DNA from: JAKAWW01 sp049965095
Lineage (GTDB): Archaea; Micrarchaeota; Micrarchaeia; Micrarchaeales; Micrarchaeaceae
Assembly: GCA_049965095.1 (NCBI GenBank)
Contig: JBMFWR010000006.1
Coordinates: 1 to 33,699 of the forward strand
Reading direction: 5' to 3'
Length of the DNA: 33,699 nt
Part shown: positions 1-7,200 of the stretch, piece after piece
How the letters are laid out: each line of letters begins with the position of its first letter
How positions within the stretch are numbered: the stretch's first letter is position 1
Translations under genes and position numbers: made by a program
Notes under the pieces: model-generated
Told to the model about the DNA's origin: nothing
Databases searched by the model: none
Seen by the model: the letters and a program-made list of their open reading frames with translations, nothing else

Positions 1-76
1 GCGACCATGAGCCTTCAAACCAAGTAGGCACCAAGCCAAAAGGAACCCCACGAATTTATTCGTGGGAGGATGTCAG
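1..76 (+). mobile_element. Probable right end of an IS200/IS605-family (tnpB-type) element
   Basis: A perfect 8-bp inverted repeat, CCCACGAA (47-54) and TTCGTGGG (59-66) with a 4-nt loop, is followed directly by GAGGATGTCA (67-76). A hairpin with this kind of downstream sequence is, from memory, typical of right ends of archaeal IS605/IS1341 elements, where the tnpB 3' end and its guide-type RNA overlap. One plus frame is open from the left window edge (position 3) through the hairpin, reading PRIYSWEDV at the hairpin, which fits a TnpB C-terminal tail. The transposase body would lie left of the window. The hairpin could alternatively be a simple transcription terminator for the leftward glycosyltransferase gene. 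Confidence 0.4.
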
Positions 77-1267
77 CTCTTTTATTACCTTTGCATACAT
101 GGAAACCATTTTTTCCTCCGAATACGCCTTCTTTATCTTCTCGGACACTTCAATGGCTTTTTCCCTTATTGCTGCATTGCTGTACACCGCCTCGATGAGA
201 GATGCGAGCTTGACATGATCACCAGCCTTGAATGTGAACGGATATATGTGCCTGTAGTACATGTCGGCCATGTGCACTGCTTCACTGACTATAATCGGCA
301 GATTGTGCTTTGCTGCTTCTATGATCGTTATGCTAGAGCCTTCCCATTTTGACGGCAGAACGAAGCAATTGCTTACGTTGTACAGATATTCAAGCATCTC
401 GTCGGTAAGCATTCCGGTAACGGTTATTCTTTTATCGCTCATGGAGCTTGCAATGTAGTCTTCTATCGAAGGACCCTCTCCGGCAAGGACGAGCTTCATG
501 TCACTGTGACTAAGCTTCTTGAAGGCTTTTATCAGGGTGCTTACATTTTTCTGGCTTTCAAGCATTTTGCCAACGTAAAGCACTACAAAATCATCGCTGC
601 TTATGTTGAACGCTAGCCTTATTTTTTCTTCTGCAGCCTTGTTGTGCTTTGTATTCGCATCTATTGCATTGGGTATGCATACTACTTTCTTTGTATACCT
701 CCTAAGGCTTTTCATCTGTATTATGCTTGTAGCAATGCACATGTCGAAGCTATTGAGGAATTTTATACCGTGCATTTTGGCGCGCATTTGAGGGCTTTGC
801 TCCTCCTCGGGGATTTTTATTTTCATTGAAACGCTTTCATGATCAACATATATTACCTTTATGCCCTTGTTTGCTCTCTTCAGATAATTTATTATAGGAA
901 GATCCATTGCCGAATTTGATATTACCACATCAAAATGCCCTTTTTTGAGGGTTTCAAAATACTCCTTTTTGTCCAGTCCAGCATTTATCATGTCCCTTAC
1001 TTCTGAAGGTTTATTGCCTTCTTCTATCAAATGTTTTTTAAGCGCCGCAAGCTCTTCCGTGCAGCAAGAGCTACTATTTCTGCTCAGCAATATGCCTTTT
1101 TCAATTTTGCTTATGTACATGGTTTCATAGCCAAGGTAGCTTACATCGAATACGTTCTTAAGGCCATTCAGCAGTATACTGGCCATTCTTGCCTCTCCAC
1201 TCACCATCCCGAAGCGCGATCCTATGTCAATCATCAGCACGCTGATATTCTTTGATTTTCCACCCAT
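56..1267 (-). CDS. GT4-family glycosyltransferase
   Basis: The protein is about 403 aa, a cytoplasmic GT-B glycosyltransferase expected to transfer a sugar from a nucleotide-sugar donor onto a glycan or lipid. The C-terminal Rossmann half is clear: VVLYVGKMLE near residue 231, LVLAGEGP near 262, and the donor-site E-x7-E motif in WEGSSITIIEAA (E312 and E320, numbered from the longest frame). The longest frame starts at a GTG at 1276 overlapping the upstream stop, but the ATG at 1267 is preceded by GGAGTGAT at 4-nt spacing and is preferred. It is translationally coupled to the S66 peptidase gene upstream. Its last codons and stop lie inside the hairpin at 47-66, so its extreme C-terminus may have been altered by an insertion sequence. 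The acceptor sugar cannot be told from sequence. Confidence 0.88.
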   Translation of the reverse strand: MGGKSKNISVLMIDIGSRFGMVSGEARMASILLNGLKNVFDVSYLGYETMYISKIEKGILLSRNSSSCCTEELAALKKHLIEEGNKPSEVRDMINAGLDKKEYFETLKKGHFDVVISNSAMDLPIINYLKRANKGIKVIYVDHESVSMKIKIPEEEQSPQMRAKMHGIKFLNSFDMCIATSIIQMKSLRRYTKKVVCIPNAIDANTKHNKAAEEKIRLAFNISSDDFVVLYVGKMLESQKNVSTLIKAFKKLSHSDMKLVLAGEGPSIEDYIASSMSDKRITVTGMLTDEMLEYLYNVSNCFVLPSKWEGSSITIIEAAKHNLPIIVSEAVHMADMYYRHIYPFTFKAGDHVKLASLIEAVYSNAAIREKAIEVSEKIKKAYSEEKMVSMYAKVIKELTSSHE

Positions 1268-1272
1268 AACAA

Positions 1273-2286
1273 TCACTCCACTGCGCTTTCAAGCATCTTA
1301 ACCGTTCTTTCATTGGAATTTATCTCCGCCCTTATTCCTATCGGCACAGTCGTTATGTATGTGCCATGGCAGCACGAAAAGTCCACAAACGACGGGAGCC
1401 CTTTGGCCTTTTTAGTAAGTATGTCTATAATGATTTCGCGGATAGTCGAGTTTATGTAATCTTCAACAAAAAGATTTTTGAACAGGAAGGATGTTGCGCT
1501 TGGCGAATTCAGTATGTCGTTAAGGCCATAGTGCGGAAATTCTCCGAAAAATACACCTTTTGCGTGTGAAAATACTCCTTTTATGAAAAGGGAGGTAAGT
1601 ATATTGTCAACCATCCACGGCTCTATGTTTACATCTTCCATGAACAGTATCGAATCCTCAGTAGAGGGCATGAATTTGGTATTTGCTATAAGAGACACCA
1701 TACTCATGTTTCCGCCAAGCAATACACCCCTGCTTACACCCTCATTGATAGTCTTTGACCATTTGCTTCCGGCAGGATTTTTAATCTCTATGGCGTTGCC
1801 CTCCTGTATTATACTAAGTAGCGTTGACCAGTTGTAGTTGAGTACCTGGCTGTTGGTCTCAAGCATGTCTATGATCATTGGACCTTGGAAGGTGACAAGA
1901 TTTGCCTTCCTCATGAATGCCATCTGTAGCAAAGTTATGTCGCTATATCCGATAAATATTTTCGGGTGCTCTTTTATTATGTCATAATCGATTATATTAA
2001 GCAGGTCTATTGAGCCTGCACCACCTCTGAGTGCTATTATAGCGTCTATATCGTCGTTTTTGAATGCACCCTCTATCTCAGCTTTCCTTATATGGTCACC
2101 TGCAGTAAAGAATCTGCCGGTTGAAGCATGTGTAAGGCTTGATGATGCGCTTACCTTAAAGCCCTGCTTTGTCAAAAAGCTTATTGCCTGCGATAAGTTT
2201 TCTACAGTGCCTGCCATTGAAGAAGGAGCTATTATTTTTATTGTGCTGCCGGGCTTCAAGGCTGGCGGCTTTATTTTTTCATGCAT
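1273..2286 (-). CDS. Peptidase S66 family protein (LD-carboxypeptidase / MccF-like)
   Basis: The 337-aa protein has the two-domain S66 layout. The nucleophile Ser115 sits in FIGYSD, the catalytic Glu217 in LFMEDV, and the His307 in CCHGTYITTVPIG, so the Ser-Glu-His triad is intact. The family includes bacterial LdcA, which trims tetrapeptides in peptidoglycan recycling, and MccF, which cleaves the amide of microcin C-type peptide-nucleotides. Archaea of this kind lack murein, so an MccF-like detoxifying or general peptide-amidase role is more plausible than cell-wall recycling (inference). No signal peptide is evident, so it is probably cytoplasmic. Its stop overlaps the start region of the GT4 gene, suggesting co-transcription. 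Confidence 0.85.
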   Translation of the reverse strand: MHEKIKPPALKPGSTIKIIAPSSMAGTVENLSQAISFLTKQGFKVSASSSLTHASTGRFFTAGDHIRKAEIEGAFKNDDIDAIIALRGGAGSIDLLNIIDYDIIKEHPKIFIGYSDITLLQMAFMRKANLVTFQGPMIIDMLETNSQVLNYNWSTLLSIIQEGNAIEIKNPAGSKWSKTINEGVSRGVLLGGNMSMVSLIANTKFMPSTEDSILFMEDVNIEPWMVDNILTSLFIKGVFSHAKGVFFGEFPHYGLNDILNSPSATSFLFKNLFVEDYINSTIREIIIDILTKKAKGLPSFVDFSCCHGTYITTVPIGIRAEINSNERTVKMLESAVE

Positions 2287-2399
2287 ATTCCTAAATTCGC
2301 TAAAAAGTTATTTATGCCTTAGGTTTCAAACACTATAGTAGCAAATGCGCCATGCGTGCGTTTCAACTTAAAACGCATAGCGTACTGATGGTGATTTTT

Positions 2400-2738
2400 A
2401 TGATGCCTAATATTGATCCAAGGACTATGAAAAACCTCATGGCTAAGATGGGGATGAAAACTGCCGAGATAGATGCAAGCCTGGTCACAATAGAAACTCA
2501 AGACAGTAAAATACTCATAAACAATCCACAAGTCACAAGAATAGAAATGCAAGGAGTTACGAGCTTCCAGATAACCGGCGAAGTAACAGAGGTGCAAAAG
2601 GAAACGTCAGTTGAGATAACCGAAGACGACATAAATATGGTGGCGGAGAAAACTGGCATATCTGACAGGGAAAAAATACGCAAAGCATTGCAGGATTCAA
2701 ACGGCGACATAGCGCAAGCAATTATCCTGCTGCAGTAG
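2400..2738 (+). CDS. nac: Archaeal nascent polypeptide-associated complex protein
   Basis: The protein is 112 aa from the chosen start. An N-terminal basic Met-rich segment (MMPNIDPRTMKNLMAKMGM) is followed by the NAC beta-barrel (about residues 20-66) and a C-terminal UBA domain (about 72-112: VEITEDDINMVAEKTG...ALQDSNGDIAQAIILL). Archaeal NAC forms a homodimer at the ribosome exit tunnel and contacts emerging chains. The frame is open back to 2352, but GGTGAT at 2390-2395 lies just before tandem ATGs at 2400 and 2403 and homologues start about here. It stands alone on the plus strand among minus-strand genes, and its 3' end overlaps the convergent GT-C gene by 17 bp. Confidence 0.93.
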   Translation: MMPNIDPRTMKNLMAKMGMKTAEIDASLVTIETQDSKILINNPQVTRIEMQGVTSFQITGEVTEVQKETSVEITEDDINMVAEKTGISDREKIRKALQDSNGDIAQAIILLQ

Positions 2739-4170
2739 TGCAATTGTAGTTATTTGCTTCAAAAATACTGTAATAAGTGCTGTTGAATACCTGTTCCTTT
2801 CCTTTGGTAAAGTTAATGAGCAAGCTTGGACTGGTTGATGCGTAAGCGCCTTTGAATAATAACACTGGATAGGAATACTCAATGCTATTAGATGAGAAAG
2901 GCGAGAATGCACTCTCGTTTAGGTAAAGCATGTAGATCCAATCGTTTGTGACAAACCTGCAACCCTCTAGATTGTAATTTGCAAGCGTAGCTTTTGCACT
3001 TGAATATATTGGATTTACAATGCTCTGCGCTGGTGTATATTTCATAACGCTAAGCATGTGGTAAAGCCCAAGCAAAAGCACAAATATTGCGATTATTACC
3101 ATTATTGCTATTGCACTGCTATTGTGCTTGCTGCGCAGCGATGTAAACATATAAGAGAGCAAGAGCGCAACCGATCCGTAAAACATGTAGCCAAATCGCA
3201 TCTGGGTGAAAATATCCCTCTTGAATGCTATGAACAAGTAGCTGGCCAAGGCAAATGCAACAAATAAAATGAGAATATAAAATGCGCGCATGTCAAACTT
3301 GAATACACTGCGCAAAGAAGTATACCTAGGCTTGCTTGATTTAATTTTTCCTGCTTTTACCTGCCGACTTCTTGTTGATACATAAGCAAATGCGATCAAG
3401 ACAATGCCTAGCACTGCAGGATAGCTCAGCACATTGAACAATGCGCTAGCACTTATCCCGTTTTGGAAGACGCTTGAACTTACGATGCTTAAGGCTTCTG
3501 TATAGCTGAACAGATAATTGCCAAATGTAATCCTATTTACCAGAAGCCACGGCACCACAGGCAACGCGAAAAGCACGGTTGACAAAGCTATTTTCTTGGG
3601 CTTGTATAGAAGCAATAGCATAGGCAGCATTATAAGCGCGACATATTTGCTTATGCTCGCAAATCCGAAAGCAAGCCCAGCAAGAGGCCTTCCTTTATAG
3701 AGCAGCCCTATGCCAATGAGCGCAAACGAAAGAGACAGCATTTCGGTGCTGTTAGGAAGCAGGGCATAAAACAATAGATAAGGGCTCAAAAAAGCAGCAA
3801 ATGCCGCAATGGACTTAATACCAATCGATTTTGCGGCGTAATAAACTGAAAAGATAAAAAACGCGAAAAGCAAAGAGACATATATAGGCATTGCATCATA
3901 CTTGAACACATACTCGAGTATTCCCATTATTGCACCACTCAAAGGAGCCCTAAATGGTTCGAAATATATGGCGCTGTCTTGATTGCTGAGCATGCAATTT
4001 GGGGTAGACAAGCATGCGTAAAAGCTTTGTGAATCAAGACTTCTGCCGTTCAGAAAATGCGCAATCAGATCCCAGCCTGGACCCACCCAAGCATATGCAG
4101 AGAATACAAAAAGCGAAGCGATGAGCATTATCAATGCTATCGCAGCTGCTTCAAGGTTTCTTTGTTGCAA
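2722..4170 (-). CDS. GT-C fold membrane glycosyltransferase (PMT/ArnT-like)
   Basis: This polytopic protein is about 482 aa with roughly ten or more hydrophobic helices and a small C-terminal extracytoplasmic domain of about 110 residues. The first loop has an Asp in GPGWDLIAHF and a later IYFEPFRAPLSG segment, the pattern of lipid-phosphosugar-dependent GT-C transferases (PMT_2/ArnT type). Such enzymes take sugar from dolichyl/polyprenyl phosphate on the outer membrane face and modify proteins or lipids. An ATG at 4206 would give 494 aa, but it lacks a ribosome site and overlaps DUF424; TTG at 4170 follows AGGTG at 5-nt spacing just after the DUF424 stop. Substrate unknown. It probably works with the neighbouring GT2 and GT4 enzymes. 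Confidence 0.78.
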   Translation of the reverse strand: MQQRNLEAAAIALIMLIASLFVFSAYAWVGPGWDLIAHFLNGRSLDSQSFYACLSTPNCMLSNQDSAIYFEPFRAPLSGAIMGILEYVFKYDAMPIYVSLLFAFFIFSVYYAAKSIGIKSIAAFAAFLSPYLLFYALLPNSTEMLSLSFALIGIGLLYKGRPLAGLAFGFASISKYVALIMLPMLLLLYKPKKIALSTVLFALPVVPWLLVNRITFGNYLFSYTEALSIVSSSVFQNGISASALFNVLSYPAVLGIVLIAFAYVSTRSRQVKAGKIKSSKPRYTSLRSVFKFDMRAFYILILFVAFALASYLFIAFKRDIFTQMRFGYMFYGSVALLLSYMFTSLRSKHNSSAIAIMVIIAIFVLLLGLYHMLSVMKYTPAQSIVNPIYSSAKATLANYNLEGCRFVTNDWIYMLYLNESAFSPFSSNSIEYSYPVLLFKGAYASTSPSLLINFTKGKEQVFNSTYYSIFEANNYNCTTAAG

Positions 4171-4180
4171 CTTAGCACCT

Positions 4181-4504
4181 TTACTCCACAGAATAAGAAT
4201 GTGCATATGGTACTTTTGCCACTTTCATTATGCCTTTTTTACTTATTATGCCGCAGCCTAACGCTGCTTCAACGCTTTCCTTGCCTATCACATTTGCTGA
4301 TGCTACCTTATCAAGCTCATTAATCATGTCTTGCGCTTTTTTTGCATCTACCACGGATCCCCTGTAGAAACCGCTGTAAGATTTTATGTCTATTACTATA
4401 TCTCCTTCTTCCAATACTTTTTCTATCAGGTCGTCATCGCACATTGCCACCATGCTGCCATTTTCAGTATCGTGTATCTTTATGTAAATCATAGGATCAG
4501 CCAT
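4181..4504 (-). CDS. DUF424 family protein
   Basis: The 107-aa protein matches the archaeal DUF424 pattern: IYIKIHDTENGSMVAMCDDD at the N-terminus, a central FYRGSVVDAKKA segment, and a C-terminal region ending in KVAKVPYAHSY. The family is widespread in archaea and small, with no signal peptide or membrane segment. I know of no firmly established function. It sits between two membrane glycosyltransferase genes, overlapping the upstream GT2 gene by 8 bp, so it is in the same transcript; this may be only genome compaction. Confidence 0.85.
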   Translation of the reverse strand: MADPMIYIKIHDTENGSMVAMCDDDLIEKVLEEGDIVIDIKSYSGFYRGSVVDAKKAQDMINELDKVASANVIGKESVEAALGCGIISKKGIMKVAKVPYAHSYSVE

Positions 4505-6032
4505 AAACCTTGAGGAACAATGCAGTTAGTGCATATAGCATACCATAGCCTACCAACCATATGCCACCATATAGATTTGATCCATTTATCGCTATGTATG
4601 CAAATACCCATATAAACGAGGCAAGCGCTATTTCAGTTCTTGCCGCATAGATTGAATAGAGTATACCATTGCTCTTTTGCGCTGCCTTGCTCCATTGTAC
4701 CCCTGGCTCCTTGTGGAGCAGCATCGCTATTGCTGCTTTGGACCTTATTACAGCAAGCGCGTAATTCAGAAATGTTACCATGAAACCCTTTTTGTATGAG
4801 CCAAAGTAAAGCCCAGAAAGGATTACTGGCAACATAAAAGATCCTGCAAAAGCAATTATACCCATCATCTCCAGCATAACAAAAGGATTTGAAAGCATGC
4901 TTTCAAAATTGGCAAGAGTTATTGGAGGCAATGGCGTAACCATAAAAACTATCCCTATCGATATGATTGAGAAAAGTATCAGAAACACAGATACATAATC
5001 AAGGCCGGTTCCATGAAGCAGGTAATCAATCTTAGCTTGAAGACTCAGCTTGCTTTTGTCCTTCCTTAGATAATAGTCTATAAACTGCGTGCCCCCATAA
5101 TTGTAGCGCCATTGCTGCTTTGCAAGCGCAGTAAAGCTCACCAGAGGCTGCCCAAGAGCATAGTTTTTTGGCACGTAGATATTCCTGTAGCCGTGTATGG
5201 AAGCTTCAAAGCTGAAGAATGTGTCTTCAAGCACGTATTCTGGAAAACCCCCAACTGCATCTATTAAGCTTCTCCTCAGCACGCCGCAGGATCCAGCAAA
5301 TATTGTCGTATTGTTTAATGCCCTTCCAGATTGTATGAATTTGAAGAAAAATGCCTCGAATATGTCTATTGCATCAGAGAAAAAGCTACCTTTTTCAAAC
5401 CTCTTTTCCGTCTGCACATAAGCTACTTTTTTGTCTTTAAAATATGGCAAAGTATCTATAAGGAAATTCTTATTTACGAGCCTCTCGTCAGAATCGAAGA
5501 CTGCTACGAATTCCTCTTTTGAATACTTAAGCATGTTGTTGAGGGCACCTGCCTTGTAGCCCTTTCTGTTGTTCCTATGTATGTAGACAAAGTTATACCT
5601 TTTTGCAATCGCCCTTATTTTTGATGCTTTGAGCTTGTCTGTGGAATCGTCAAGCATGTAGAACTTTATCCTGTCTTTAGGGTAGTTCATCTGTGTAAGC
5701 GCCTTAGCGTTATTCCCTACTACTTCGCTGGCTTCGTTGAATACAGGCATAGCTACTGCAACAGTTGGGAAGCTTTTAAGCTTGCCAAGTTTTTTTCTAT
5801 CTCTTTCCCATTGGCTTTCATATTTGTATGATTTGTAATACCATATAGATGAATAAACATTGAAGAAGCTTGCTATAAAGACAAGTATTGCAAAAGCTAT
5901 GCTTATGGCATAATTATATGCAGTGCGCGCAGTTATGAGTAGATATGCCGCGAACAGCACAGTTGCAATTGATATTATATTAAGCAGCAGCACTACTAAT
6001 AGCCGGAATGCCCTGTCTTTTTCCGCTTCCAT
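4497..6032 (-). CDS. Processive GT2-family membrane glycosyltransferase
   Basis: The protein is about 511 aa with a cellulose/hyaluronan synthase-like layout. Two N-terminal helices (about 12-36 and 46-66) precede a GT-A domain with AMPVFNE, LDDST (UDP-binding Asp), VAVFDSDE (metal-binding DxD), LEDTFFSF (catalytic ED) and QQWRY in place of the usual QxxRW. Four or more helices follow. Enzymes of this type add sugars from nucleotide donors on the cytoplasmic face and often pass the polymer through the membrane. The frame extends to a TTG at 6044; the ATG at 6032 is preferred. A divergent TATA-containing promoter at 6080-6108 is shared with tRNA-Ser. It starts the leftward run GT2, DUF424, GT-C. 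Confidence 0.87.
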   Translation of the reverse strand: MEAEKDRAFRLLVVLLLNIISIATVLFAAYLLITARTAYNYAISIAFAILVFIASFFNVYSSIWYYKSYKYESQWERDRKKLGKLKSFPTVAVAMPVFNEASEVVGNNAKALTQMNYPKDRIKFYMLDDSTDKLKASKIRAIAKRYNFVYIHRNNRKGYKAGALNNMLKYSKEEFVAVFDSDERLVNKNFLIDTLPYFKDKKVAYVQTEKRFEKGSFFSDAIDIFEAFFFKFIQSGRALNNTTIFAGSCGVLRRSLIDAVGGFPEYVLEDTFFSFEASIHGYRNIYVPKNYALGQPLVSFTALAKQQWRYNYGGTQFIDYYLRKDKSKLSLQAKIDYLLHGTGLDYVSVFLILFSIISIGIVFMVTPLPPITLANFESMLSNPFVMLEMMGIIAFAGSFMLPVILSGLYFGSYKKGFMVTFLNYALAVIRSKAAIAMLLHKEPGVQWSKAAQKSNGILYSIYAARTEIALASFIWVFAYIAINGSNLYGGIWLVGYGMLYALTALFLKVYG

Positions 6033-6079
6033 AAAATCATTCAAACGGTGCAGTTATCATAAACTATATGATACTAGCA

Positions 6080-6108
6080 TTTAAATATTTAATTAAGTTT
6101 TTAAATAC
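6080..6108. promoter_or_regulatory. Divergent archaeal promoter region (tRNA-Ser / GT2)
   Basis: The stretch is very AT-rich. TTTTTAAATAC at 6098-6108 lies about 31 bp before the 5' end of tRNA-Ser on the plus strand. An ATTTAAAT-type box at 6080-6094 lies suitably upstream of the GT2 start on the minus strand. These fit archaeal TATA spacing; no BRE was resolved with confidence. Confidence 0.5.
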
Positions 6109-6138
6109 CTATTGTTTTTAACTTTTGTTGCTATAGGT

Positions 6139-6235
6139 GCCGGGATGGCGGAATCAGGTAACGCGCCAGAAGAAATGGCGAAACTCGAGATCTGGTTTCC
6201 GAAAGGAAATTTGGGTTCGAATCCCAATCCCGGCG
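6139..6235 (+). tRNA. tRNA-Ser (CGA) with a 13-nt intron
   Basis: The acceptor stem is GCCGGGA (6139-6145) with TCCCGGC (6228-6234) and discriminator G at 6235, as expected for Ser. The D stem is GCG/CGC. The anticodon stem is CCAGA (6166-6170) and TCTGG (6191-6195). The class II variable arm is TTTCC-GAAA-GGAAA, and the T arm is TTGGG-TTCGAAT-CCCAA. Between the anticodon stem halves there are 20 nt rather than 7. Removing 13 nt (6170-6182, or equivalently 6171-6183) leaves the loop CTCGAGA with anticodon CGA at 6186-6188. CCA is not encoded. I first considered Leu because of the long arm, but the anticodon and discriminator indicate Ser. Confidence 0.88.
6170..6182 (+). other. Noncanonical 13-nt tRNA-Ser intron
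   Basis: CGCC at 6164-6167 can pair with GGCG at 6177-6180. This leaves 3-nt bulges AGA and AAA on the two strands, as in a bulge-helix-bulge motif cut by the archaeal splicing endonuclease. Cutting after the second bulge base on each side removes exactly 13 nt and restores a 7-nt loop. The insertion is near tRNA position 30/31, not the canonical 37/38. The outer helix of the motif is weak. Confidence 0.65.
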
Positions 6236-6741
6236 AATTTCATAAAATTAGGAGAAAGCATTATTCCGCTTACCAGTACAATATCAACATGATGTTGCAA
6301 GCAAACCATCTAATCCTTCAGATTGCACTACGCTTAGTTTGTGGTATTTTTTACAGTTACGGCAAAACAGAAGGAAGAATTATTTGAAGAGATGGTGAAT
6401 ATTGCTTCTTTAATCTGCAGGATAATCGCTGAATAGTCATCATCTTTCAGGTATATTGCAAATGCCTCTTTTTGCCTTTTGCAACTTAGAAACCTCTACT
6501 TAGTAGCAAGGTCCTACAATTACAATTCTTATGGCCTAATGCAACCTAAAACACACAAATATGTTTTCATACACTATTCCATTCCACTTCTTCAAAGTGA
6601 GCATAATTCCAGATTTGGAAAAAGCATTTTTATGCAAGTAACAAAAAATTTACTCAAATAATAATTTTTACTTTTAGTGTCTAATGTTGGAGATAGATTT
6701 AAAAAGGTTACTTTTGAAGTATCTATTAATAGGTGAATGTA
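6236..6741. other. About 500 nt without a convincing gene
   Basis: The stretch between tRNA-Ser and the next CDS is AT-rich. Plus-strand frames here read like noise. On the minus strand about 55 codons (roughly 6350-6515) are open and look vaguely protein-like, but there is no start codon or ribosome site, so this may be a gene remnant. A TATA-like GATTTAAAAAGG just upstream of 6742 probably serves the following gene. I see no clear ncRNA or repeat. Confidence 0.4.
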
Positions 6742-7125
6742 ATGGCAAAAAAACAATCTAATGGAGGGGTATTTGCACTGGAGTTCATTGGGAGCTTGTT
6801 TTATCTTCTAGTAGTATACCAGCTAATTGCGGGTTCATTAAGCCTAAACACGCTATTTTCGGGCACAGGATCATTCTGGCTACCAGTATTCGTAAGCACT
6901 GCAGTGTTGGCTTCAATAGCGCTACTGTTCTACAGCTTCACATACCTTTCAAAGAACAGCATGTCGATAAAGATTATGGACAAGAATTTTGACTCCATAC
7001 TAGTATGCGCGGCTGGTTTCACGCTAGTTGCTCTGACTATGGGCAATGGCAGTTACCTGGCGCTGACGCTAATAGGCTTTGTAATAGCATTCCTTGGAGT
7101 CATGCTTTCTGAATTTAGCAAGTAA
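6742..7125 (+). CDS. Small four-helix membrane protein, unknown function
   Basis: The protein is 127 aa with four predicted transmembrane segments (from the longest frame: about 14-34, 48-67, 88-105, 107-126) and short, mildly charged loops (YLSKNSMSIKIMDKN). The frame opens at a GTG at 6733, but AGGTGA (6731-6736) overlaps it and lies 5 nt before the ATG at 6742, so translation from 6742 (MAKKQSNGG) is preferred. I do not recognise the family. It is followed by a T-rich stretch and then the separate rtcB promoter, so it appears monocistronic. Confidence 0.72.
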   Translation: MAKKQSNGGVFALEFIGSLFYLLVVYQLIAGSLSLNTLFSGTGSFWLPVFVSTAVLASIALLFYSFTYLSKNSMSIKIMDKNFDSILVCAAGFTLVALTMGNGSYLALTLIGFVIAFLGVMLSEFSK

Positions 7126-7126
7126 G

Positions 7127-7167
7127 CTTCTCTTTTCTTTATTTTTATTCTTCTTCTGCTTGATTTT
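7127..7167 (+). terminator. T-rich transcription terminator
   Basis: A pyrimidine/T-rich run, including TTTTCTTT and ATTTTTATT, follows the stop codon of the small membrane protein gene and precedes the rtcB TATA box. Archaeal RNA polymerase terminates at such U-rich tracts without a needed hairpin. Confidence 0.4.
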
Positions 7168-7180
7168 TATATTTATAATA
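7164..7180 (+). promoter_or_regulatory. rtcB TATA box
   Basis: TTTTTATATTTATAATA is centred about 28 bp upstream of the rtcB ATG at 7201, with no Shine-Dalgarno sequence between. This spacing implies a leaderless rtcB transcript. Confidence 0.5.
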
Positions 7181-7200
7181 GGTAATTAAATTGTGGTTTA

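Noticed and set aside
6139..6235. Reading the long-arm tRNA as tRNA-Leu without an intron
   Set aside because: No Leu anticodon fits; the stem halves are 20 nt apart, and removing 13 nt gives anticodon CGA with the Ser-type discriminator G.
6112..6387. 91-aa plus-strand ORF
   Set aside because: It runs through the tRNA-Ser gene and has no ribosome site or family.
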